Shown here: positions 48,570 to 59,686 of the stretch, piece by piece
Position numbering within the stretch: the stretch's first letter is position 1
Layout of the letters: each line of letters begins with the position of its first letter
Assembly: GCA_000697355.1 (NCBI GenBank)
Contig: JNEN01000637.1
Span: 1 to 64,000 of the forward strand
DNA from: Syncephalastrum monosporum B8922
Taxonomy: Eukaryota; Mucoromycota; Mucoromycetes; Mucorales; Syncephalastraceae
DNA: 64,000 bases
Reading direction: 5' to 3'
Made by a program: the position numbers and the translations under genes
The notes under the pieces: model-generated
Told to the model about the DNA's origin: nothing
Databases searched by the model: none
What the model saw: the letters and a program-made list of their open reading frames with translations, nothing else

Positions 48570-51016
48570 ATGGCGACAATCACCTTCCGGGATGCCATTC
48601 TTGCCCAATTAGAAGCACGCGATAGACGAGAAAATGCCTACGCGGATACAATTCATGCCAGTTAGTCTTGCATCGTCGTCGTTGTGCTGTTTACTTTGCG
48701 ATTGACACTTGCATTGGCGTTAGACCAGCGCCTCGTGGAAAAGATCATTGACCTGCAGTCGAAAAGCAAAGATCTCGAGTCAGCGAGGCGAGCGCTTGAG
48801 CGGCAAAGCACTGAGGATAAAGACAGTCAAGGGTGAGTCGAGGGTGGCAAAAGGATGTCACAAAAGAGCGAGGAGGCAGCTGCTGACCGTTCTTATTCAG
48901 GTCGCTCGCGGGTGGCGGCGGAAACCAAAAGCGCGTGGCCGAGCTGAATCAACGCATCCAGGAACTGCATGAAGAACGGGCGGATATGTACAAGGTCCAG
49001 AGCGAAAACGCACAGCGTCTGGTGCATATGAATGATCAACTGCGTATCAAGGAGGAGGCCGAGAAAGCCAGTACCCTTGAGTAGGTCATACTCTCTCTCT
49101 ATAGGATGCATATGACTTAGAGGCCTTTGACAGGATCCAGGAGCTTAAGACGCACGTGAAACAGCTTGCGTCGAAATGCGATCTTCAGATGCAGCAGCTG
49201 AAAGAAAAGGACGTCACAATCCAGGTACGAGCACACACCGATTACCTACCGAGACCACCTCTGACGGGAACATAGATCCTGCAAGATGAAGTTGCGGCGA
49301 TCCAGCTCGAGATCACGACCATGGAAGAGCGCAACAAAAAGCTGGAGAAAGAAAATGCACAGCTTCTGCAGCGCTGGCTCGACAAGATGAATCAGGAGGC
49401 CGAAAAAATGAATGAGGCCACTCAGTTTTACGAGAGGCAAGTAAAACACGGGTTGGGTTAGGGTTCGCGTCCATCTGACCCCGCCTCTAGTTTCCTAGAG
49501 CAAGCGCGCAGCGTAGGCCAAACCATTCGGAAAAGCGGCGGCAAATGGATTCTGCGCCCTGCTTCGACGGCCGGGACAGACGAGGAACCCAAAGGCATGC
49601 AAGAGCCACCGCGCCATGCCATGGTGACGCTGCCCAATGCGCCCGCCCGCGAATGGCACATGCATGACAGTGAGGTCTTTTGTATTCAAACCTCCTCCAC
49701 CGGTAGCCTGTTTGCCACCGGCTCGGCCGACCGAAAAATCAAGCTCTACGATGCCAAGACGGGGAATACCGTCCAAACGCTCAGTGGTGCACTTCAGACC
49801 ATCACCTCCGTCCGGTTCAACCCCACCGATGAACTGATCTTAGGCACCTCGACGGACAATGCTACTCGTGTATGGAGTCTCAGCACAAACCGCGTCAAGG
49901 TAAATTGCTCAAGTGGGTGTCACCTCGCATGTTGACATCGGGATAGCATACGCTGACGGGACACATCGGCAAAGTATATGCCGCCCAGTTTACGGCTGAT
50001 TCCAAACGCGTGGTAGGTCCAAGCATAGCCTAGACGGGACAAAGGTCTGATATCGTTTGAGAACAGATATCAGGGAGTCATGACCGTACATTGAAAGTCT
50101 GGGATTTGCAACGCGGCTATTGTAGGTTAGAAACATGGTATACCAATTTTTCTAATGCAAGCTCAGGTACACGTACAATCTTTACCTTTTCAAGTTGCAA
50201 TGACCTAGCTCTCGTGGATGCGGATGGGTATGAATAGCCAAAATGGAATATAGAGCGCATCTTCACTTATTCGAGCATGACAGGCAGACATTGGTGAGTG
50301 GCCATCTCGATAACCACGTACGTATATGGGATACGCGAACCGGCAATGCTATCAAGGAATTGGCGTCGGTCCACTCGGGTCAAATCACATCTGTTTCCAT
50401 CTCACCCGGTAAGTAAAGCAGGGAAAAAAAAAGCAAAAACAAGTCCTGACGATCATGGCACCTAATCGTTTCAGATGGGTCCAAGCTACTGACCAATTCG
50501 CGCGATAATACCCTGAAACTTGTCGATCTGCGCATGTATGATGTCGTGGCTACATATCAGTAAGTACTCAGATGAGAAGTATGCGTCCTTTGTTTGACAC
50601 TGGTCAGAGCGGAGACCTATCGTAATGGTGCCAACTGGTCCAGAGCTTGCTTCAGGTAAGAGTAAAAAGGGGATTCTCTCAACGGCTGTTCAAACTTTTC
50701 CCTTTGAAAAAGTCCGGATGGAAACTACGTAGCAGCTGGATCTTCAGGTATGCATCGTAGAATGTGACAGAAGGCGAGACACTGATGCGCCTTTAGATGG
50801 CATGTTGCATGTCTGGGATACAGGGAGCAGAAAATTGGAGCGAGCCGTGAAAGCACATAGGTATAAAGTGATGTCCACAGATGAGATCAGTTGCTTACCT
50901 AATTTGTACGTAGTGGCGTCATATGTGGAGTGTCATGGAACCCTACGGGTAGCTATCTGTATAGCGCGGACATGAACAAGGGCATTTGCATGTGGAGTAC
51001 GGCGCTCGAGGCATAG
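48570..51016 (+). CDS. ATG16: Autophagy protein ATG16 with C-terminal WD40 domain (ATG16L1 type)
   Basis: Subunit of the Atg12-Atg5-Atg16 complex that directs Atg8 lipidation. Fifteen exons: 48570-48660, 48724-48832, 48901-49080, 49134-49224, 49276-49436, 49491-49899, 49947-50012, 50067-50121, 50167-50227, 50284-50408, 50475-50559, 50608-50655, 50713-50747, 50797-50860, 50914-51016; 560 residues. The N-terminus (ITFRDAILAQLEARDRREN) fits the Atg5-binding helix, followed by a coiled coil to about residue 165. The rest is a WD40 propeller very like human ATG16L1: HTLTGHIGKVYAAQF, VISGSHDRTLKVWDL, SCNDLALVDADG, FSPDGNYVAAGSSDG. Intron 5 has a GC donor (AG|GCAAGT at 49437) because the nearby GT breaks frame. 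Ascomycete and basidiomycete model Atg16 proteins lack the WD40 part (family knowledge). Confidence 0.95.
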
Positions 51017-51143
51017 AAGGAGTCAATAGATTTATTATAGACGGGTATGAACTGCTTAGGAAACTTCGAGTTTTTTCATATGATTGTACTTGGGTAGGAC
51101 CTAACATGGAAGACAAAAAGGGAAGCTTATCAGAGACGACTAT

Positions 51144-51961
51144 TTAATAAATACGCCTACCTACCTCTCGCAGGTACTCAAGGTGTCGCGCATGAAGGGC
51201 TGCCTGAGTCTATAACATGATGACTCGTTTTTCAGTGAAATGCGTTGCAAGTATGTTACGGTCTACTTACGGGAAAGACTTCGCTTTGTTTCCGACGACT
51301 GGATTTGCTGCCATAGATGATGGTCATATCCGCCACGGTCTCGTTGCTTTCAGTGGAGCAGGCAGCACCGACCACACAATGGTTGCCAATGGTGGTCGTG
51401 CCGAGTACTTTGGACCGTGCTTCAAAGATGTTGTTGTTTCCGATCCGCGCTCCTTCCACCGCTGTTTCCTTTGGTCAGTCTTTTGCTTCGTTCCTAGCAG
51501 TTACTTACAGCAGCCCACTTCGAAAACGTTCTCGTCACCGATCACCAAAGGTGACGTGTTTCTAGACCGGGTAAGTTCCACGCGTTCCATAAGCAACGTC
51601 CTGGCTGACTCACTTGTTTATTATGAGCGCGTTCTCTTCAATGATATTGTTCTTGCCAATATAGATTGGACCATTCTCAGCAATGACGCGGCACTGAGGA
51701 TGAAGTACGGTGCCTAAATGCAAAAAAAAAAAGGAAAGAAAAGAAAAGAAAAGAAAAGCTCTGTGAGCGTTTCTTCCTTCTCACTAAGCTCAGCATCGCA
51801 AAAGGTTAACTGCCGGACCTGCACCTGAACGAGGCATGAGTGAGCATGATAGATGCGAAGGAGGGATAAAGAAAGGTACCAATCGAGATCTCGCCTTTCA
51901 GCTCTGTTTCCTGGCAAACGATAGATTTAGGGCCGACCGTGATCCGATGCCTGGTTGCCAT
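51144..51961 (-). CDS. DCTN6: Dynactin subunit 6 (p27)
   Basis: Pointed-end subunit of dynactin, the activator of cytoplasmic dynein, with a left-handed beta-helix fold. Exons: 51961-51880, 51713-51614, 51561-51509, 51461-51271, 51209-51144; 163 residues. It starts [17 protein letters not shown]; the family block [16 protein letters not shown] and [12 protein letters not shown] follow, then [40 protein letters not shown] and [16 protein letters not shown]. Each matches DCTN6 in order, including the hexapeptide-like turns. The gene is easily missed because it is cut into five small exons. Intron 1 has an unusually long CT-rich tract before its acceptor. It converges on ATG16 with only 127 bases between stop codons. 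Confidence 0.93.
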
Positions 51962-52553
51962 TAGGTGAAAAGAAGAAAAAGAGAAAGCGCAGTATTGGAA
52001 GAGCGGCTGCAGGCATGCATGGACTTACAATTATAACCCGACTGAAATTGAATATGATTTCGTTACTGATACCGTTTCGAGAAAATCCATGGTGTGTATG
52101 CTTCAACGCTGGATTATACTCATCGGCTACACACGATATACAGCCCATTACACTGTGTATCAGTGTCCTGCTATAAGTCTTATGCTGTCGGCTCGACCTA
52201 AAATGCAGGCTCAAGATTGCATGCGAAAAGGGGATCACGCTCTCGCAGCTTTTGGATCCATTCCAGTTTGTGTTGTGATTGGCCAGATTAAGTAATGCCG
52301 CGAAAAGGGACAGACTACAAAGAAGTAGGCACAAAGACCAACTGAATGCTACTTGTCAAAGGTAAACAAGCGTTTAGCTCAGTATATAATGGTAGTACCC
52401 GCCCGCAGTATATTAGTACACTGTGTTTTTCTTTGTCGGCATGAGGTGACACGACAGATGCAAGTGTCTCGTCCGTCCCGCAACCAGCCTGGGCGTTCTC
52501 GTGTAAATCCTTTTCTTCTCTTTCTGTTCCCTTTCTGGAAAGGCGCCTTTAAA
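51962..52553. other. Divergent intergenic region before the tandem family
   Basis: About 590 bases between DCTN6 and family copy A. It ends in a pyrimidine-rich leader just before the copy A start. A short tRNA-like string near 52373 was rejected. Confidence 0.5.
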
Positions 52554-54533
52554 ATGACCAGGGAGTCTGCAACAACCAGATACACCACCACGACCAAGAG
52601 CTATACACCCAAAACGTATGGACCACCCAAGAAAAGAGAACACGCCAAGAAAGACGGACTATTCAAGAAAGACGGACCACCCAAGAAAGCTGAACAAACC
52701 GAGAAAGTGACACACGAAAAAGTTGTCCTCCACGTCGAAGAAGTGCCAAAATTCACTACAGACCCAACTGACAATGGGTTGCCCTATGACGCTTGCAAAG
52801 AAGCGATGATTGAAGGCTTTCGCCAGTACCTCAAGACGCGTCTGAGTCTGATGTCACCCGAAAGACGACCTGCCGCCATTGGAAAGCTGCTGGAGATGGG
52901 CGAGTTGACGCAGACCATGTACAAATTCGTGCTCCCCATCCTTCGTCAGCGATTGGGCGGCTACGTCTACAAGACGACGCCCATCGTAGAAGCGACGGTG
53001 CATGCTCGACTCCGCTTTGGAGTCCCCGAGTGGCAAGCGTTTGTCAAGAAAGAGTTCGACACGATCCTGGCCAGCGTCCCTACTAACACAGTGCAAAGTT
53101 TTTCGATGGACTTTAATGAAGCGGCGGCAGACGAGCCGAAGTTCATTCAATCGTCGCCGGTCCCGCTCGCTGACTGCTTGCGCTCCCGGTTTCCGGACAC
53201 GGACGCGTTCTATGCCGCGCTCGGCAGAGCCAGGAAACTCGTCAACAGGGACATGACCATCATGGCCAACCTTATCCGGCGCATCATCCTGCGCTATGCA
53301 AGCCATGGCCTCTACAGGAACAACCCGGTGCGCTTCCACCCGGCTGATCTGATTCCGCTCGAGTCGCAGATACGCGAGACTGATTTTCTAGACGTGGTTG
53401 ACGTGTGCCCTCTCGACCGGAAACCAAACATTCTGCGCGACTATGATTTGCGCGGCTTTTTCCGCAGGCCTCATCTCAACTACATGTACTGCCGCGTGCT
53501 TCTCCTGAAGGAGACGGATATGCTTTCGCGTGTGAAGCACGGCTCTTGGAATAAAGTGCTTCGAGATGTCAATTTCCAACCCGAGCAACGCGCGCTAAAG
53601 CATGCGTATCACACCAGGCTGTTTGCACTTGGCCAACTGGAGCAGGACATTGTCGACAAATGGTACAAGGGCAAGCTTTTCCGTCGTACACTCGGTTCGC
53701 TTTGCAAAGTCCTGCTTTGGAGTCATCTCGCGCCTGAAGAGGAGCAGCGTTACTACGAACAGATGCAGGCTCGTGGCCTGCAGCGAAATGCTCCACCTCA
53801 GGTCCGACTCAAAAAAAAAAAAAATAATAGACGCACATAAGACAACAGTTATTTATCCTCCTCGTGCTTTTAGCGGCCTCTGGAGCCAAAGTCAAGGAAC
53901 CATGGCCGCAGCCATAGCAGCACATCATCCGATGTCAGACCAAATGCAGCCCGCATAAACCTGCTCACCCAACACCTCAAAGAACTGGTCTTGAGCGAGG
54001 ACATCATTGGTGAGGTCATCCAGAGCGACTTGGCCGACATCAAGGATGAAGACGGCAAGGAATATTCCCCCAAGGAAAAGAAAACGCTCTGCTTCCTTGG
54101 CTCCACCTTGCGGCGCTACGCTCCACGACGCAACGACCCCGATCACCCTTTAATGCACATCCCGTTTGTTGTAATGGCTAATACTGTCTTCTGGACACTC
54201 GGCTATTCCCATCTGGCACAGGACATTGCTCCCAACGTTCGTTCGACAACCATCATGCCTCTGCATTTGACAGGTCGCACGATGTATGAGCTCTTCCTGC
54301 ACGACAAGCATGGTGTCTTCTCTGTCAAGGGCAAGGACGGCGGGGAGATAGAGTCGGCTGAACATGCTGCAGAAAATGAAGAACTCATCTTCCGCCTATT
54401 CTTCAAGCGCAAAGTATTGGAGAGGCTCTGCGATAAACACGATATGCTTTCCAACATGAAACGGATCATCATTACCCCGAATAACGATTTGGTCGTGGAA
54501 GGCTATCCCAAGATGATGCACACTACAGAGTAA
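52554..54533 (+). CDS. Unknown tandem-family protein, copy A
   Basis: Function not recognised. Exons 52554-53801 and 53874-54533 joined in frame; 635 residues. The N-terminus is Lys/Pro-rich with repeated KKDG and PPKK units, unlike copies B and C. The body shares ordered blocks with the other copies: ILRYASHGL, HPADLIPLESQIRETD, LGSLCKVLLWSHLAPEEEQRYY, HPLMHIPFVVMANTVFWTLGYSHL and LHLTGRTMYELF. There is no signal peptide or membrane segment. The start at 52554 lies just after a pyrimidine-rich leader, as in the other copies. The intron sits at the same place as in copy C, supporting common descent. It is the most divergent of the three intact copies. Several conserved His/Arg/Glu positions could be functional, but I name no domain. 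Confidence 0.85.
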
Positions 54534-54767
54534 TTCTGGACCTCATCTATATACCTTTTTCATATCTTAACCAACATTAAAATATCATGTGAGCTTCGAC
54601 AATCTGCAGTTAGGAGGGAGTAAACGTCCTGCAGCTTGACCCTCGCGCATGACTCTCACGCCGCCCGCGTAACACAAACAAAAAGTCCAGGGCGTTTTAC
54701 ATGCAGCTTATCTCCGTGGCATCTGTAAACTTTTTTCATTCTCTTTTTTTGATTTTTGCATGTACAC

Positions 54768-56570
54768 ATGGGGAAAAATAACAAGATCACGCTAAAACTC
54801 GACACACCTCTGTTGAAAAAGGCAGAGAGCACCAAGGAGACGACTGGGACACTTCCGGAAGCACACTGCGAAAGAGCTCTGGCGTTCGTCTTTTGCCTCC
54901 GGATATACGACGAGCTCGTCCGAACGCGTCCAGAAGAGAGGCTCCTTCTCAAGAGCAAGCTTATTTGGCAGCACTGTCTCCCCAAACACGTCTTTGACGA
55001 GGCCGCGCTGTTGATGCAAGAGGAGGTGGGAACCCACGTCGGCACAGTACCTGTCACGCCGCACAATGTGAAACTCAGCACGAGTTCGCCAATACTCATA
55101 TGGCGAGACACGGTCAAAAAACAGTTCGGTTATTTGTACAAACGCACCTTGAATACCTACAAAAGCCACCAAAGAAAGCATCCTTGGAGTGTCGAATGGG
55201 TGCGCGTGCAGGTGTCGGACGTGCTCCGGAATGACCTGCCGGAGAAAGAAATGTTTATAGCAAGTCTTGACAATGTGACACGCGCCCTTTCCAAAGATGC
55301 GTCCATGCTGGCAAGCGCTATCGAAGCCATTTTACTCCATTACGCGGGCCATGGACTCGATGAAGACGTTGCTCAATTTCGTCCGGAAACAATGATACCC
55401 CTTCGCGATCAGATCCGCATGACAGATAAGCTTCAGGTTGACGTGAAGCCACTGGATGTGAAGCGGTTGAGGCATCTGATCACCCGAAGCATGGAGCACC
55501 GCGACTTTCTTTCTGCCAAACACCTCGAGTTTGTTCACGTGCGCCTTTTGCCCCTCAGCCCTGGCCGTCTCAAGCCTATTGAGCGTCCATTCTGGAATCA
55601 GTTTCTGGATACCTTTGATGTTTCGTCCTACAAACGCCAAACTCTTGTCGGCTCCAGCACATTCCGTTTCGCCACTCATTGGGTCAAGGAACACATTGAT
55701 GCGTGGTGGTATGGTGGTGTCGTCTTCCAGCGGTCGCTCCACAGTCTCTGTCAGGTTCTCTTGTGGTTGCATTTGGCCCCGGCAGACGAGAAACGAATTT
55801 TTGCGAACCAGCCTGACTTGATCGACTGTCGGCTCCAAGCTATCCCCGAAAACGAGACCCTGTTCGCTGATGAAGCAATAGAGATAAAAGAGGAAGATCC
55901 AACACGACCACTTCCCCATCGATCACAACAGAGGCGCATTCTGTGGTTGACTGAGCAACTCAAGGCCTTCGCTGCGGACAGTACGGTAGTCGGTCCTCTT
56001 AGTCTTCAGGGGGTGCGCAATAGGATTGAATACGCGGCAGCCCACTATGTGTCAGGAACAGACATCTGTTCCAGCCAAGAAAGGGAAGAGGAGATCACAG
56101 TGGTCCACATGCTTGCCAATCTGCTGCGGCCTTACACGCCTCCACGTAATTCGCAATATCATCCTCTTTTCCACGTCCCGTTTGTCGTCATGGCCAATGC
56201 TGTGCTCCACGCGGTTGGATACGACCACCTCGTCCAGCCTCTCTATCCAACTCATAGTCTTCAGACCATGGATGACGACACGCCTCTCAACCTGCATGAA
56301 GAGACAATACATGAAATTTTCTGCAGTCGGCATGCTCCTTACAAAATCGTGGACGCTAAAGGAACAGCAACTACGAGAACCATCGCCTCACTCAACGGAG
56401 ACAGCATTCTGCATGCCTTTTTTGATCGTGAACGTCTCGCGTCCATTTATAAGTCTCACGATCTTGTCCCTCTTCCTGGCATCTACGTTGTGTCCAAAAA
56501 TGAGGTGATACTCAAAGGAGTTTCATCCAGGATAAAAACAATACGAGAGCATATCGAAAAGGAAGAATAA
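54768..56570 (+). CDS. Unknown tandem-family protein, copy B
   Basis: Function not recognised. Single exon, 600 residues, starting MGKNNKITLKLDTPLLKK after a T-rich leader; 234 bases downstream of copy A in the same direction. Shared blocks: CLPKHVFDEAALLMQEE and VGTVPVTPHNVKLS (about residues 75-105), ILLHYAGHGL (about 188), FRPETMIPLRDQIRMTDK, EFVHVRLLPLSPGRLKP, LCQVLLWLHLAPADEKR, and HPLFHVPFVVMANAVLHAVGYDHLVQPLYP (abbreviated here; about 465-495), then LHEETIHEIF and LHAFFDRERLASIYKSHD. It lacks the intron found in copies A and C. Overall soluble and charged. Alternative identities cannot be excluded without a profile search. Confidence 0.88.
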   Translation: MGKNNKITLKLDTPLLKKAESTKETTGTLPEAHCERALAFVFCLRIYDELVRTRPEERLLLKSKLIWQHCLPKHVFDEAALLMQEEVGTHVGTVPVTPHNVKLSTSSPILIWRDTVKKQFGYLYKRTLNTYKSHQRKHPWSVEWVRVQVSDVLRNDLPEKEMFIASLDNVTRALSKDASMLASAIEAILLHYAGHGLDEDVAQFRPETMIPLRDQIRMTDKLQVDVKPLDVKRLRHLITRSMEHRDFLSAKHLEFVHVRLLPLSPGRLKPIERPFWNQFLDTFDVSSYKRQTLVGSSTFRFATHWVKEHIDAWWYGGVVFQRSLHSLCQVLLWLHLAPADEKRIFANQPDLIDCRLQAIPENETLFADEAIEIKEEDPTRPLPHRSQQRRILWLTEQLKAFAADSTVVGPLSLQGVRNRIEYAAAHYVSGTDICSSQEREEEITVVHMLANLLRPYTPPRNSQYHPLFHVPFVVMANAVLHAVGYDHLVQPLYPTHSLQTMDDDTPLNLHEETIHEIFCSRHAPYKIVDAKGTATTRTIASLNGDSILHAFFDRERLASIYKSHDLVPLPGIYVVSKNEVILKGVSSRIKTIREHIEKEE

Positions 56571-56956
56571 GCTGTCAAAATCGTAAAAATGCTGTGGTCC
56601 GTAGCAGTGCCAATGATCGCAAGAAAAAAGAATAAAAAGAATTAAAATCATCGACGAGTCGATTCTTTTGGCCAGAGGACACTTTGACAACGGTTCTCTT
56701 GTATCAACCCTGGGACTTTTTTATATTACGGAAACCATGATTTACCTTACCTCAACTTCTTGCGTAGCGGGGCACTAAATCGAAGTGAAACTGCACTGCC
56801 AGCTTGAAGATGTAATGCAGACCGAGTACTCGGTTGCACAAGCTGTCTGTATGAATGTATCACAACAGTCAAAATTGTTTACGTACGACCACAAAAATGA
56901 GACGCCGTCGTGGCTTACGCGTGCATCTCCTTTTTCCTCTCTTTATCTTTCTCGCG

Positions 56957-58775
56957 ATGACCTTGAAAGAAGACCCCGCCCCGAAACCCGTCGTCCAGCT
57001 CGATATTGTTGTGAAGGAATCCACGCCTTCAGAACACGAGGAAAAGCTGCCGTCAGCTATCTGTCAAGAGGCTGTCCTGGAAGTCTTACGCGGCCTGATA
57101 CGCTCTGAAATTGCTGGCACCAGCTATGATGAAAGACGCGTCCTCCAGAAAAAGTTCCTTTCTCAGCCCCGAGTACCTAAATACGTATTTTACGAGGCCG
57201 CCGCTCGCCTGCAAGAGCAATATGGACCCAGTCTAGGGTCAGTCCCTATTACAGTGCACAGCGTGAACATCAGCACACCCGGCGTCTCGTCCCTGTGGGA
57301 GACGATGATAAAACAGGACTTTTTCAAACTCTGCAAAAACGTGTCCACCATCGATCCAGGCGAGCCCCGCATGCTACACGTGCCCATACGCGTGTTGGAC
57401 GCGCTTTGTCAAGACTTGCCGAGCAAAGAAGAGTTCCAGAGCGTTCTACGCTACACGCTACATGCCCTCAAAGAAGACGCCAAAGCGCTCGCATCCGCTC
57501 TCGGTCCGATGATGCTTCATTATGCGGCCCATGGCTTGGGCGAAAAAGAAGTGCTATTTCACCCGGAACCGATGATCCCGCACTACGATCAAATACGTAG
57601 CACAGCTCATATGACCGTGCCCGTGAAGCCACTCGACTTGAACGCACTCGCGCCGCTGATTTATCGCAGCCCTGATCACCAGCACTTTTTGTGGACGGAA
57701 CACCTCACCTTTGTTCATGCGCGCATCCTTCCCATTTTCCCTAGTCGACTGAAGCCGAGCAAACACAAATTTTGGAATACACTTATCGATGAGGCCGAAT
57801 TCCCAGCACGCACGCGTCAAACAGTTTCTGGGAGCAAGACATTTCGATGTGCAACTACATGGGTGAGACAAGGCATCGCCGAGTGGTATTATGATGGCTT
57901 CGCGTTTCGGCAGGCACTCGATACCGTGTGCCAGGTGCTGCTTTTCTTGCATGTGGCTCCTGCAGAAGAGAAGCAGTTTTACGTCAGTCAACGATCATTT
58001 GTCCGCAGAAGGAAACACAATATTGAGGTATGACTTTATTGCAGGATGACTGGATCAGCTATTGACATACAAAAAGTTGAAAACGACAGGAGAAAGTGAG
58101 GCTTTAATTGAATCAGAGAAACCTTCTCGAACACGAGTCCCGAAGCAGGAACGAATCCATGAGTTGACAGAGCATCTCAAGGCCCTTGTCTTGGATGACT
58201 CCACTGAAGAAGAACTCACCCTAGATGATGTGCGCCAGATGATGGACGGTAAAGAGCCCGAAATCAGCAATCTATCCAGGAATGAACTGGATTCGCTCTG
58301 TAAAATCGCCAACCAGCTACGCCCTTTCGCACCTCGAAAACAATCACCATTCCATCCGCTGCTCCACATCCCCTTTTTGGTCATGTCCAATGCCGTTCTC
58401 AACACAGCAGGCTATCACCATTTGGTGACGCCACTGTATCCGCCACGTCATTTTGAAAAGATGGACAAGCATCTGCCGCTCCGTCTCAATGGTGAGACCA
58501 TGTATGAGATCTTTTGCTGCAAGTCAAAGGACAGTCTCTACAAACTTAGTGACAAAGACGGTACACCCGTGAACGCCAGAGAAGCACACAAGCACAATGA
58601 TAGCGTTATGCACGCCTTCTTTAACCGCGAATACTTGGCGTCGGCATGTGACAAACATAATGTTCTGCGGCTTCCTTATCTTTACGTACGATCTGAAAAT
58701 GAAGTGGTGATCAAAGGCTTTAAACGAAAACATAGTAAAGCAAAAGTTGAAAAAAATGAAGAGCGCGAAGAATAA
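56957..58775 (+). CDS. Unknown tandem-family protein, copy C
   Basis: Function not recognised. Exons 56957-58027 and 58077-58775; 589 residues. The start MTLKEDPAPKPVVQLD is preferred over the Met at 56897 or 56855: the extra N-terminus would only be the translation of a CT-rich leader that the other copies also carry before their ATG, so the apparent hydrophobic signal peptide is probably false. Shared blocks: RVPKYVFYEAAARLQEQ, GSVPITVHSVNIS, MLHYAAHGL, FHPEPMIPHYDQIR, TFVHARILPIFPSRLKP, HPLLHIPFLVMSNAVLNTAGYHHL, LRLNGETMYEIFCC and MHAFFNREYLAS. Copies B and C are clearly closer to each other than to A. The intron (GTATGA...AAAAAG) is phase 0. Confidence 0.87.
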
Positions 58776-59395
58776 AGCAAAACTGACATGTCATACAAGC
58801 TTTTTTGCATTGTATCTCGATTTAGTCATACAGCTGTACCTCATACAGTCGAAATGACGTATCACCAGCACTTGTCAGAGAAGAGAAATCACAGAACGTG
58901 GTCAGTCGTAACCTACATTGTCTCTTCTCGTTTCCTTTCTCCCCACCTTCTCCTGTAAACAAGAACGAATAAGTCAAGAAAAATGAGTGAAAAAAATAAA
59001 TAAAATAAAACTAACTGATATTGTCCTAAAAAAAACTGGTGCACCAACAAACAACAACGAATGCGTCCATAACAACTAGAAAGACTCCTGCTGGAGTCTG
59101 CGGAACGGTATTCGTCAACATCATTTAACACCGCATGCTTCGCGAGTCCATTATCACCACCGTCTCCCCCCAAAAGGTTCATCAAGCCCTGCGCTTTTCC
59201 CAGCCGTCTGGTTGAGGAAGCGGTAGTATTAGTCCGGGACAACGTGGAACAAACGTATATTTAACCGCGTCGGATCACTTCGCAGAACGTTCAGGTAACT
59301 CTTCACATGTTAATCATCTGTGGCGCAACACCGTTCACCAAGAGTTCGACACGCTAAACAAAGACCCGTCCATTGTATATGTATGCTGCTAAATA
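58776..59395. other. Spacer inside the tandem array
   Basis: About 620 bases downstream of copy C. No preserved coding block of the family was found here, though it may hold the eroded 5' part of the next fragment. Confidence 0.5.
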
Positions 59396-59686
59396 ATGGC
59401 TACGTTGCCGACGCCCATTAAGTCACATGTTCCCCTGTCGTATATTTTGCGATATATTCCATTCAGCTCTCATAGTGACATCCGGTTTTTACACATTTCA
59501 TTCATCGTGCATAGTACTATGCTCCGAGCTATCATTTATTTATCGCACGTGGTAAAGCCTCTGCTTCCTGACCGTCATTTGGAAAGCACAAGTAAAAAGA
59601 TGCCACTCAGTGCGGCAACATTGCGCGAGATTTTACGTAAAGAAATAGCAGATAGCAATGTAGCGAAGGCCGGTAAAAGCTCATAA
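59396..59686 (+). pseudogene. C-terminal fragment of the tandem family (copy D)
   Basis: An open frame of 96 residues lines up with one conserved block of copies A-C: ILRYIPFSSHSDIRFLHISF against LLRPYTPPRNSQYHPLFHVPF, then KPLLPDRHLES and KMPLSAATLREILRKE against QPLYPTHSLQT and TPLNLHEETIHEIF. The conserved His and Gly positions are mostly lost and no upstream or downstream domain is present in frame, so it is a relic. Confidence 0.6.

Noticed and set aside
52373..52445. tRNA-like string with a TAGCTCAGT...GGTAG D-arm pattern
   Set aside because: No matching T-arm (GGTTCRANTCC) and no acceptor-stem pairing downstream; a chance D-arm match.
56855..56956. N-terminal signal peptide for tandem-family copy C
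   Set aside because: The hydrophobic stretch is the translation of a CT-rich leader also present before the ATG of the other copies; the Met at 56957 aligns better.
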